Origin: a virus
IMG/VR virus record: IMGVR_UViG_3300030109_004199
Span: 1 to 26,225 of that record
Strand: one strand, 5' to 3'
Length of the DNA stretch: 26,225 bases
Below, one piece after another: positions 1 through 4,680 of the stretch. The number at the start of each line of letters is the position of its first letter. Position 1 is the stretch's first letter. The notes beneath the pieces are model-generated. The model saw nothing but the letters and a program-made list of their open reading frames with translations. It ran no database searches and was not told where the DNA came from. The translations under genes and the position numbers were made by a program.

Positions 1-13
1 ACCATTCCCTCGC

Positions 14-609
14 AGAACCTAAGTTCTCTCTATCCACGTTACTCTCCCTCGAATAGGACTTATAGGACCAGTTATTGGCTCTCAATTATACAAGCTTTTT
101 TTTCGTTTAATAGTAGTGCTCATACCTTGTGCGAACAATTACGAGTTCCTGGAATAAACTTAGTGTAACTTCTCAGGACTGCTACTAAACTAGTTACATA
201 CTTGTAATTATATAAAACTGGGGAGTGACCTTTTTATGTTATTCAAGCATATAACACCCACTCCCTCGGCTTATTTAAGCCCTTGCTCGGTAGTTGTGTT
301 GCGTTAGTAGCATTAAGTTTTCTGCAGTCTTTACTACTTTGCTCATACTCACGTGAGACTCACAGGGCATATATAATTCTAGTCCACAGCCAGTCTAAGA
401 AGGAATCAACTGTGGTTTGCCTATATCTAGGCTTAAAGACTGCTTACCAGTGTTCTCGCTTATAAATAAGCTGATATAGTAAGTTCATCCTGTTATTAGG
501 ACTTGTGGCATTGACCTGAGAAGAGCTCTATGGCCGCCTAGGACAGCCAACGTTTATCTACGTGAGTAATTTGTCCACCCAATAACTATTTTATGTGACG
601 CTAATCACA
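14..609. ncRNA. Candidate large structured non-coding RNA (about 600 nt or longer)
   Basis: No credible gene lies here. Perfect complementary segments nest without conflict: 70-78/579-587, 169-177/515-523 and 180-188/304-312 (9 bp each), and 324-333/434-443 (10 bp). Inside these lie local hairpins at 105-109/155-159, 119-145, 191-197/204-210, 221-227/259-265 with 237-242/251-256, 268-281, 384-389/410-415, 419-432, 458-471, 479-506 and 541-576. A hairpin at 14-27 lies outside the outer helix, and one at 594-609 sits beside the neighbouring gene's stop. The result is a multi-branched, arm-rich fold. The strand is unresolved: wobble pairs at 191-210 and 479-506 favour plus, while those at 119-145 and the position of the block downstream of leftward genes favour minus. 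Size and ornateness recall the phage-associated GOLLD and ROOL classes, but no consensus was matched. The left boundary may lie outside the window. Confidence 0.7.
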
Positions 610-614
610 CTCAA

Positions 615-809
615 TTATTTAAAACTTCTTTTTCTTACTGCTTTAGCAGATAGATGCTTTATTAATTCTACATCTTTTTTTAATTTTTCATATTCTTCGC
701 TGCCAAATTCTTCCTCATCTACTGGCTCAACCCAATTAAAAACTTCATCTAGTACTCTAACCAGTTTTACAGCTGTTCTACTTTGCAATATTGTTTCATC
801 TAAATACAT
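615..809 (-). CDS. Small acidic/basic mixed hypothetical protein, 64 aa
   Basis: Unrecognised 64-residue protein, last in the leftward gene run. It starts at an ATG whose A is shared with the TAA stop of the preceding 104-residue gene (TAATG), with an AAGGAGAG ribosome binding site 6-8 nt upstream, so the two are translationally coupled. The middle (about residues 18-45) is rich in Glu and Val and probably helical (VLDEVFNWVEPVDEEEF...), and the C-terminus is basic (KAVRKRSFK). There is no signal peptide, membrane helix or cysteine motif. Its stop lies next to the structured region at 14-609. Position suggests a phage early or accessory protein acting on the host; that is inference only. Confidence 0.7.
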   Translation of the reverse strand: MYLDETILQSRTAVKLVRVLDEVFNWVEPVDEEEFGSEEYEKLKKDVELIKHLSAKAVRKRSFK

Positions 810-1123
810 TATATTCTCTCCTTTTTTCTTTCTATTTCAATTAAACTATTTACTATCTTTCTAAGAACTTCACTAATTATTTCATATCTGCTTTCTGGAG
901 TTAATTCTTTAGTAAATCCATAACCATCTTCAGGGTCATGTATTACATAATCACTTAATCTCGTTGCAGCATTTATTACATCGTTTACTGTTTTATAGTC
1001 TTCTTCTCTACAAGCATAACCTATCCACCAATTACATAAATCTTCTTGAAATGATAGTTGTGTTGGCATACTATGCTTTGGCCATGAACATATTTCTCTT
1101 TCTTTAGACGTTTTATCAGACAT
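809..1123 (-). CDS. Hypothetical protein, 104 aa
   Basis: Unrecognised soluble protein of 104 residues. The ATG is preceded by AAGGAG at about 7 nt, and its TAA overlaps the next ATG by one base. The N-terminal half contains a Trp/Cys-rich stretch (CSWPKHSMPTQLSFQEDLCNW, split here as CSW at residue 12 and LCNWW near residue 30), then YACREEDY. The C-terminal half (about residues 65-104) looks like a long amphipathic helix ending in alternating Lys and Glu. Three cysteines are spread out and do not form a clear metal site. It belongs to the leftward small-gene operon and is preceded by a strong hairpin (1154-1191). Function unknown. Confidence 0.8.
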   Translation of the reverse strand: MSDKTSKEREICSWPKHSMPTQLSFQEDLCNWWIGYACREEDYKTVNDVINAATRLSDYVIHDPEDGYGFTKELTPESRYEIISEVLRKIVNSLIEIERKKERI

Positions 1124-1153
1124 TTTTATCTCCTTATTATTAAATTTTTATAT

Positions 1154-1191
1154 AAAGGGAAGGAGGAAGATGATTCTACTCCCTCCCCTTT
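1154..1191 (-). promoter_or_regulatory. Intercistronic hairpin on leftward RNA
   Basis: The arms 1154-1170 and 1175-1191 pair over 17 positions around a 4-nt loop. The positions 1160/1185 and 1164/1181 are A/C on the plus strand but U-G wobbles on the minus strand, so minus-strand RNA is the better folder, although one wobble (1165/1180) points the other way. The stem is GC-rich at its base (GGG/CCC) and is followed on the minus strand by an A/U-rich stretch rather than a run of U. It lies between the 44-residue gene and the start of the 104-residue gene. It could be an RNase III-type processing site or a weak terminator. Confidence 0.65.
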
Positions 1192-1207
1192 GCCATGCGT
1201 TTTGCAA

Positions 1208-1342
1208 TCAATTGTTGTATTGTGTTGTGGGTCTATTACTTTTAACCTCTATCTCTTGACATACTATGTATGCAGCTTGAGCATAATTGTTACCAGTAAT
1301 ATCTAGTAGTGATTGTAAATACGCATCTATTTCTTCTTGCAT
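1208..1342 (-). CDS. Small hypothetical protein, 44 aa
   Basis: An open frame of 44 codons with ATG at 1342-1340 and TGA at 1210-1208. AAAAGGAGCG lies 8-10 nt upstream of the start, an excellent ribosome binding site, which is why it is called despite its size. The protein begins MQEEIDAYLQSLLDITGNNY and continues through an Ala/Ile/Val helix (residues 20-33) to a polar C-terminus (KSNRPTTQYNN). It reads as a single amphipathic helical unit without membrane character. No family recognised. It sits between two intercistronic hairpins (1382-1418 upstream, 1154-1191 downstream). Confidence 0.65.
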   Translation of the reverse strand: MQEEIDAYLQSLLDITGNNYAQAAYIVCQEIEVKSNRPTTQYNN

Positions 1343-1381
1343 ATGGAACGCTCCTTTTATTTAGTATATAAATGTTTAGGA

Positions 1382-1418
1382 AGGTAGCTAGCCTCGGATT
1401 CTAAAAGACTAACTACCC
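1382..1418 (-). promoter_or_regulatory. Intercistronic hairpin on leftward RNA
   Basis: The segments 1383-1391 and 1409-1417 pair over 9 bp. The internal position 1388/1412 is C/A on the plus strand but a G-U wobble on the minus strand, and 1382/1418 extends the stem by another minus-strand wobble. The loop is 17 nt. It lies in the 129-base gap between the zinc-ribbon-like gene and the 44-residue gene. A second, weaker stem (1431-1435/1446-1450) shares the gap; nothing else was seen there. Likely an RNA processing or stability element. Confidence 0.55.
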
Positions 1419-1471
1419 ACCCAATAGGCAGTATTATTCTGAACCAATACATTTAAGACATTGTTAACTAT

Positions 1472-1609
1472 CTATGTCACCTTATATTCAGGTAAACATA
1501 GAGGACAAGGTTCTACCTTTAGCTCAAATGAATCTACATCTATTATTACATCATCACCACCACAGTAAGTACAATCAGGGTTAGATGATATAGTTATATC
1601 GTTTTTCAT
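1472..1609 (-). CDS. Small zinc-ribbon-like protein, 45 aa
   Basis: An open frame of 45 codons with ATG at 1609-1607 and a GGAGGTG ribosome binding site about 7 nt upstream. The sequence holds two CxxC knuckles, CTYC at residues 13-16 and CPLC at 35-38, separated by 18 residues. This is the spacing expected of a minimal rubredoxin/zinc-ribbon fold binding one zinc ion. Between them is a short beta-like stretch (DDVIIDVDSFELKVEP). Phage proteins of this type often bind nucleic acid or host RNA polymerase, but nothing here shows the partner. It lies directly downstream of the structured element 1636-1755, which would form its 5' leader. Confidence 0.75.
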   Translation of the reverse strand: MKNDITISSNPDCTYCGGDDVIIDVDSFELKVEPCPLCLPEYKVT

Positions 1610-1635
1610 ACTTCACCTCCGTTATTTTAAATTAA

Positions 1636-1755
1636 TGGGAGTCTCAAACAGGGCAAAAGGAGACATAAATGCTAAGGCAGCGTGATATGTCTATTAGCTG
1701 CATATAAGACAGCTAGACCCTCGTAAGACCTTACGGTATCTTCTCTCAACTCCCA
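1636..1755 (-). ncRNA. Multibranched structured RNA element, about 120 nt
   Basis: Five helices nest cleanly. The closing stem is 1636-1642/1749-1755 (7 bp) and an inner stem is 1650-1653/1718-1721 (4 bp, GGG/CCC core). The inner stem encloses two arms: 1661-1667/1686-1692 (7 bp, with a small GCT/AGC hairpin inside) and 1694-1700/1710-1716 (6-7 bp). Beside it lies a 5-bp hairpin at 1722-1735 with a 4-nt loop. An alternative pairing of 1689-1692 with 1715-1718 competes with the first arm. The strand is taken from the surrounding leftward genes; one wobble (1694/1716) would favour plus. It could be a riboswitch-like leader of the zinc-ribbon gene or an independent small RNA. No known class recognised. 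Confidence 0.55.
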
Positions 1756-1768
1756 AATTATATTAAGC

Positions 1769-1831
1769 GAATAAGATAACTACACGTCTCCATTGAGACA
1801 CCTCCTCTCCTAGTTCCTCGTTATCTTACTC
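1769..1831 (-). promoter_or_regulatory. Long hairpin enclosing a strong ribosome binding site and mini-ORF
   Basis: The outer arms 1769-1780 and 1820-1831 pair over 12 positions; the one imperfect position (1771/1829) is A/C on plus but U-G on minus. Inside is a 5-bp hairpin 1786-1790/1795-1799 with a 4-nt loop. On the minus strand the interior holds a very strong ribosome binding site (GGAGAGGAGGTG), followed by an ATG that sits in the apical loop and opens an 11-codon frame (METCSYLIRLI, 1793-1758). The element may control access to that site, or the mini-ORF may be a chance product of a structured RNA. It lies just upstream of the 1636-1755 element on the same strand. Confidence 0.5.
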
Positions 1832-1843
1832 TCGTGACTAACA

Positions 1844-1903
1844 TTACACAAAATATCTTTCAAGATGCCTGTAGGTTTGGATAGGAGAATAAATAATCGC
1901 CAT
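1844..1903 (-). CDS. Possible 19-aa micro-protein inside a hairpin
   Basis: A 19-codon frame (MAIIYSPIQTYRHLERYFV) has AAAGGA about 8 nt before its ATG. Its start lies at the tip of a minus-strand hairpin, 1887-1897/1902-1912, in which one A/C position becomes a G-U wobble on the minus strand. It may be a leader peptide or micro-protein, or a chance frame in a structured RNA. Nothing else coding was seen between 1610 and 2049. Confidence 0.25.
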   Translation of the reverse strand: MAIIYSPIQTYRHLERYFV

Positions 1904-2002
1904 TACTTATTCCTTTTACATCATCACTAGGTTTGACGCTAGGCCCGCAACCAATGGGTTTTTGTTATGTTGTGTATATAGTCAAGTTTAATTCTAAATT
2001 TG

Positions 2003-2032
2003 TTGCATACTTGGGTGAGAAGGTGTATGCAA
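2003..2032. promoter_or_regulatory. 8-bp hairpin with possible pseudoknot
   Basis: The arms 2003-2010 and 2025-2032 (TTGCATAC/GTATGCAA) are perfectly complementary around a 14-nt loop. A GGG at 2013-2015 in the loop could pair with the C-run at 2034-2038, giving an H-type pseudoknot on the plus-strand reading, or its mirror on minus. It lies directly after the stop of the 49-residue leftward gene. Strand not resolved by wobbles. Confidence 0.45.
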
Positions 2033-2049
2033 ACCCCCTGGCTTATACC

Positions 2050-2199
2050 CTACTGAGGTAGAATATAAATGTGTCCATTGTTACATTTCCACTTGCCATT
2101 AACTAAACGTAGATGCTTAGTCCTATTGCTTACTATTACTTCAGCAGTAGTGTTATGTTTGCCATAACTAATGACAGCAGAAACATTAAAACGTTTCAT
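2050..2199 (-). CDS. Small basic hypothetical protein, 49 aa
   Basis: A 49-codon frame with ATG at 2199-2197 and GGAGAT 6-8 nt upstream. The protein is basic (MKRFNVSAVISYGKHNTT at the start, then TKHLRLVNGKWKCNNGHIYILPQ) and predominantly beta-like, with a single CxxxxH (residues 39-44) that is not a complete metal site. The pattern of short strands with Lys, Arg and His resembles small nucleic-acid-binding folds, but no family is recognised. The leftward neighbours are 53 bases upstream (membrane protein) and about 150 bases downstream. Confidence 0.65.
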   Translation of the reverse strand: MKRFNVSAVISYGKHNTTAEVIVSNRTKHLRLVNGKWKCNNGHIYILPQ

Positions 2200-2252
2200 T
2201 TAATATCTCCATAGTTTTGTTATCCTTATGAGATATAAGCCTTAATTGTTTG

Positions 2253-2390
2253 TTATAGAGCTATGAAATAAATATAGTTAATTACCTTGAAAGAAAGTAT
2301 GACTATACATATTACACAGGCCATAAATATTACGTGTAAAATGATATCAGTATAGAGCTTATACAATGATTTGAATTCTTTAATGAACAT
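2253..2390 (-). CDS. Single-pass membrane protein, 45 aa
   Basis: A 45-codon frame with ATG at 2390-2388 preceded by AAAGGAGAT at the ideal distance. After a short charged N-terminus (MFIKEFKSLYKLYTD) comes one long hydrophobic segment, about residues 16-34 (IILHVIFMACVICIVILSF), then Lys and a second Ile/Tyr-rich stretch to the end. It should insert in the inner membrane. Two cysteines lie in the helix. Small early phage membrane proteins of this sort often serve superinfection exclusion or host take-over; that is inference only. It lies far from the lysis genes on the other strand, so it is unlikely to be the holin. Confidence 0.7.
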   Translation of the reverse strand: MFIKEFKSLYKLYTDIILHVIFMACVICIVILSFKVINYIYFIAL

Positions 2391-2463
2391 AGAAATCTCC
2401 TTTAATTGTTTAGGTGCTGTTTATTTATATATTATGTGTGTGTTTTATAGTAATGGAACGTTG

Positions 2464-2499
2464 CAAAGCATAGCTACCTGCGAAGATAACTATGCCTTG
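2464..2499 (-). promoter_or_regulatory. Perfect 16-bp hairpin with UCGC tetraloop on leftward RNA
   Basis: Read on the minus strand, 2499-2484 and 2479-2464 pair over 16 continuous base pairs around the 4-nt loop UCGC. Positions 2467/2496, 2474/2489 and 2477/2486 are A/C mismatches on plus but G-U wobbles on minus, so the strand is resolved. It lies 14 bases after the stop of the 130-residue gene. No U-run follows, so it is more likely a processing or stability structure than an intrinsic terminator. Confidence 0.75.
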
Positions 2500-2512
2500 A
2501 AAGTTGCCGATA

Positions 2513-2905
2513 CTAGACGAAAGCGTGTGTGCTAGAGCCAAGAGTAGCTTGTTGTTCAGCCGTAAGAGCATCGTACTCTCCTTGGTTGATAAGCTCAAAA
2601 CGCATTTGCTCAGTATCATATTTGAAATAAGCTATGTCGCCATATTCCTGTCTATGTAAATCAGCTATGTCTTTGGGATAAGCTTTGCCTTGCTCATCAC
2701 TCAGCCATTTGGTAATCTGAGGTGCGTTCTTGTTCTTCTCAGCATTGGGCATTCTGACGCTGATGTTTGAAGTATGTGTTTCTCCGTTCAGCTTGAATGT
2801 GCAAGAGTAGCTAGGCGTTGTAGTATAAGCGTAGCAAGACTCGGTGCCATTGTTCCACGTGATAAGTTTGAAGTAGCATTTGAATATTTGAATGTTTGTT
2901 TCCAT
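2513..2905 (-). CDS. Hypothetical protein, 130 aa (first gene of leftward block)
   Basis: Unrecognised protein of 130 residues. The N-terminal 55 residues are rich in Thr, Tyr, Cys and Ser and look like beta strands (FKCYFKLITWNNGTESCYAY, then SCTFKLNGETHTSNISV). Residues 60-85 are charged, with a predicted helix. The C-terminal part has the pattern ELINQGEYDALTAEQQATLG. Three Cys (10, 24, 34) are present without a metal-site spacing. The ribosome binding site is weak (AGGTA). It is the most upstream leftward gene and faces the divergent control region. The start at ATG 2905 is the first in frame. Codon use is less AT-skewed than in the rightward genes. Confidence 0.7.
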   Translation of the reverse strand: METNIQIFKCYFKLITWNNGTESCYAYTTTPSYSCTFKLNGETHTSNISVRMPNAEKNKNAPQITKWLSDEQGKAYPKDIADLHRQEYGDIAYFKYDTEQMRFELINQGEYDALTAEQQATLGSSTHAFV

Positions 2906-2950
2906 TTTTTGATACCTATTTGAATTGAAAAATAACCTAATTCTGCATAT

Positions 2951-3033
2951 AGAAAAAGGTTTTCATAGGGTCCCCCTTACAATTATAGGGTCTCCACTAA
3001 AATCCTATAATTTTTGAAAGTTAACCTTTTTTT
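2951..3033. promoter_or_regulatory. Two-tier hairpin in the divergent control region
   Basis: The outer arms 2951-2961 and 3023-3033 pair over 11 positions, with one G-U at 2952/3032 if read on plus. The inner arms 2981-2989 and 3004-3012 (AATTATAGG/CCTATAATT) are perfectly complementary over 9 bp. The inner stem is followed on plus by a short T-run and the outer one contains seven Ts, so it could act as a rightward-facing intrinsic terminator that insulates the two transcription units. The inner stem also carries TATAAT on each strand, so a promoter or operator role is possible. Confidence 0.45.
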
Positions 3034-3168
3034 CTTGCATTTGGAATTAAGCTACAGTAAGTTATTTACGGAACATGTTAGAAATTTTATAATATATCAG
3101 CCTTTAAGTACACGTGCAAATCGTTCTGCTTTAAGGTTCAGAAGTTGGGTTGCTCTCCATATAGGGTT
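2965..3168. repeat. Three copies of ATAGGGT in the control region
   Basis: ATAGGGT occurs at 2965-2971, 2985-2991 and 3161-3167. The first two extend to ATAGGGTC and are exactly 20 bases apart, close to two helical turns. Read leftward the motif is ACCCTAT, and in one copy it runs into TATAAT. They could be operator or phage-specific promoter elements for the leftward genes. The rest of 3034-3293 holds only short hairpins (3057-3069, 3124-3143, 3145-3184 with an inner CTCT/AGAG stem) and no gene. Confidence 0.35.
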
Positions 3169-3311
3169 AAGAGTTTGTCCCCAATAGTTCCACAAATTGT
3201 TTTAATATAAACTTAGGTATGGGTCCTTAGAGTACTGGCCTTAGAGAAATTTAAAATTAAAGTTTTTAGACACAGGGGGAGGAGTCTATCTAAATGGAAG
3301 TTATGATGCAC

Positions 3312-3324
3312 GTTGACAGTCAAC
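3312..3324. promoter_or_regulatory. Perfect 13-bp palindrome containing TTGACA
   Basis: GTTGAC-A-GTCAAC is an exact inverted repeat about one central base, typical in size of a dimeric repressor half-site pair. It contains TTGACA (3313-3318), the ideal -35 hexamer, but the -10 window 17 bases on (3336-3341) is poor. It lies 90 bases upstream of the first rightward gene and is best read as a candidate operator. Confidence 0.4.
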
Positions 3325-3366
3325 ATTGCGTACTCACTGATTTGCATGTAGCTTTTATTTAGGTAG

Positions 3367-3408
3367 TTCACAAATTTATTTGGGAATTTGTTCACAATTA
3401 ATTATATT
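3367..3408 (+). promoter_or_regulatory. Candidate promoter with overlapping operator for the rightward operon
   Basis: TTGGGA (3380-3385), a 17-base spacer and TATATT (3403-3408) form a reasonable sigma-70-type promoter. The expected start point is around 3414-3415, on or beside the ATG of the first gene, which has no ribosome binding site, so the transcript could be leaderless. Two direct copies of GTTCACAA at 3367 and 3390 are 23 bases apart and flank the -35, and the same segment contains ACAAATT/AATTTGT as an inverted repeat (3370-3376/3385-3391). This arrangement suits a repressor or activator site. Confidence 0.4.
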
Positions 3409-3413
3409 TAATC

Positions 3414-3650
3414 ATGGCTAATAAAAAGAAATCAGATAAAGAAAAAAAAGTTTCTGACGATAAACTTTATATATATAAACTTGAAATTGCTTATAATGAA
3501 GACAATGGTGTTATTGAGTATATATCAGAGTCTATAGTAAAAGATTCAAACGCTGGACCTATAAATACTAACTTTGATTATATAGAAGAATACTGGGATG
3601 AAGAAACTTTAAAACTATTTGATTGTTTATATGAAGTTGCTGAATCATGA
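3414..3650 (+). CDS. Acidic hypothetical protein, 78 aa, first gene of the packaging operon
   Basis: Unrecognised 78-residue protein. The first 15 residues are Lys-rich (MANKKKSDKEKKVSDDK) and the remainder is acidic and aromatic, with likely beta strands (LYIYKLEIAY, GVIEYISESI) and a C-terminal helix (WDEETLKLFDCLYEV). It overlaps the small terminase gene by four bases (ATGA), which couples their translation and suggests a function in packaging or its control. There is no ribosome binding site upstream of ATG 3414; see the candidate promoter just before it. Confidence 0.75.
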   Translation: MANKKKSDKEKKVSDDKLYIYKLEIAYNEDNGVIEYISESIVKDSNAGPINTNFDYIEEYWDEETLKLFDCLYEVAES

Positions 3651-4372
3651 GAAATTATAAAGTAAAAAATATAAAGCATATAGTTTATGATACTATACAA
3701 GAAGTACATCCTGACATTAAAGTTTTAGATAATTGGCGTAAAGCTAATGTAGGAGATTGGGTGTTAAGTGATGATGAATGCATTATTCAAATACTTAGAA
3801 AAGGTAGTATGCTTAGAAAGAATGGTAAGCAATTATATGTAGGAACATGCACAGGCACATTTCCTGTATCTGATAATATTAAAATGGATACAAGTAAAAG
3901 AATTAATATTTATTCCTTTAGTGGAAATGCTACGCCTGAACAGGTTGTAGAAAATAGAAGAGATATGACTGCTAATGAAGAGTTATTTGTTCAATATATC
4001 TCTCAAGGCTTATCTCCAGAAGATGCTTATGTTAAAGCCTTTCCTACAAATAATAAAAGATATGCTAGAATGAAAGCTGTAAATTTAATTAAAACAGAGA
4101 GGGTAAAAACTGCTGTGAAAGAAGAACTAAAACCTATATTAGAAGAACTTGATATTGATGAAAAGTTTGTATTAGAAAATATTAAAATAGTAGCTCAAAC
4201 TAGTGAGAAAGATGATACTAGATTAAAAGCTTTATTTAAACTATCTGATATTATGGACCTTGAAGATAAAACATCTGCTAAAGTACAACAAGTAACAGGT
4301 ATTGCATTTCAAGGACTAACTGATAAAATGATTGAAGAAGCTGAAAGGCCTAAAGAAATTGAGTCAGAATAA
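3647..4372 (+). CDS. terS: Terminase small subunit (probable)
   Basis: 241 residues. The region 108-165 (TANEELFVQYISQGLSPEDA, then a YVKAF motif and a basic helix) has the layout of the helix-turn-helix DNA-recognition domain of small terminases, with the usual pattern of x-F-x-x-x-Y-x-x-G-x-S-x-x-x-A-x-x-x-A-F. Residues 160-205 form the oligomerisation helices and 206-241 an acidic tail. Residues 1-95 are an extra N-terminal domain not seen in most family members. In the virion pathway it binds the packaging site and presents DNA to the large subunit, which is encoded three genes downstream. Its start overlaps the previous stop by four bases. The call rests on the fold pattern and gene order. 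Confidence 0.75.
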   Translation: MRNYKVKNIKHIVYDTIQEVHPDIKVLDNWRKANVGDWVLSDDECIIQILRKGSMLRKNGKQLYVGTCTGTFPVSDNIKMDTSKRINIYSFSGNATPEQVVENRRDMTANEELFVQYISQGLSPEDAYVKAFPTNNKRYARMKAVNLIKTERVKTAVKEELKPILEELDIDEKFVLENIKIVAQTSEKDDTRLKALFKLSDIMDLEDKTSAKVQQVTGIAFQGLTDKMIEEAERPKEIESE

Positions 4373-4562
4373 TTGTTTAGATTGTGCTCTTTATAAAAAT
4401 AATTTATGCAATTGGTGGGATGCTCCTAAAAAAGTTCCTAACAATATAATTAATAAAGGTTGTAAATTTTGGAGAGATGATTATATGCAGTTAATAATAG
4501 ATAGATTTGATGGTGAAATAGTTATAAGGAGATATAATGTCTTTAGTAAAAAATATAAATAG
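4359..4562 (+). CDS. Small cysteine-rich protein (possible zinc binder), about 67 aa
   Basis: The frame overlaps the end of the small terminase gene. TTG at 4359 is preferred because AAGG lies 10 bases upstream; TTG at 4332 in the same frame would add nine residues and has no ribosome binding site. The protein begins LSQNNCLDCALYKNNLCNWW and has the series C-x2-C-x7-C-x17-C (last Cys in KGCKFW), a possible four-cysteine zinc site, followed by basic and beta-like residues (MQLIIDRFDGEIVIRRYNV). Its end overlaps the next gene by 26 bases. It may bind DNA or a protein partner during packaging; no family recognised. Confidence 0.6.
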   Translation: MSQNNCLDCALYKNNLCNWWDAPKKVPNNIINKGCKFWRDDYMQLIIDRFDGEIVIRRYNVFSKKYK

Positions 4563-4671
4563 AAGAAAGAAAAAAGGTATTAGTCGTTCTAAAAAGAATA
4601 CAACTATATCTAAAAAAGCTTATGCTAATATGAAGCAAGGCTGGAAAAAAAGTAAAAAGAAAAAAAAATAG
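4537..4671 (+). CDS. Lys-rich micro-protein, 44 aa
   Basis: A 44-codon frame with AAGGAGATATA before its ATG. About 40 percent of residues are Lys or Arg: an N-terminal MSLVKNINRRKKKGISRSK, a middle TISKKAYANMKQGW and a terminal run of Lys. The central YANMKQGW element looks like a short helix with an exposed Trp. Such short basic proteins near terminase genes recur in environmental phages and could condense or contact DNA, but the role is not established. It is one of two consecutive Lys-rich micro-proteins. Confidence 0.75.
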   Translation: MSLVKNINRRKKKGISRSKKNTTISKKAYANMKQGWKKSKKKKK

Positions 4672-4680
4672 GAGGTGATT

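Noticed and set aside
96-103. Run of eight T as an intrinsic terminator
   Set aside because: No stable stem directly precedes it; it lies in an unpaired stretch of the structured region.
283-465. 60-codon open frame on plus
   Set aside because: It has no ribosome binding site, odd composition, and lies across several helices of the structured region.
595-864. 89-codon open frame on plus, Ser/Phe-rich
   Set aside because: It is the reverse shadow of the coupled leftward genes at 615-1123, which have good ribosome binding sites.
2425-2619. 64-codon open frame on minus
   Set aside because: It overlaps the better 130-residue gene and covers a strong hairpin; there is no ribosome binding site.
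3294-3362. 22-codon frame (MEVMMHVDSQHCVLTDLHVAFI) after GGGGGAGGAG on plus
   Set aside because: It has a strong site but is very short, crosses a perfect palindrome, and there is no sign of a promoter before it; a leader peptide cannot be excluded.
3213-3395. 60-codon open frame on minus starting at GTG
   Set aside because: It has no ribosome binding site and overlaps the candidate rightward promoter and operator.
1-3413. tRNA or tmRNA genes in the gene-poor left part
   Set aside because: No T-loop consensus with a matching acceptor stem was found on either strand by eye; a tRNAscan run would be decisive.
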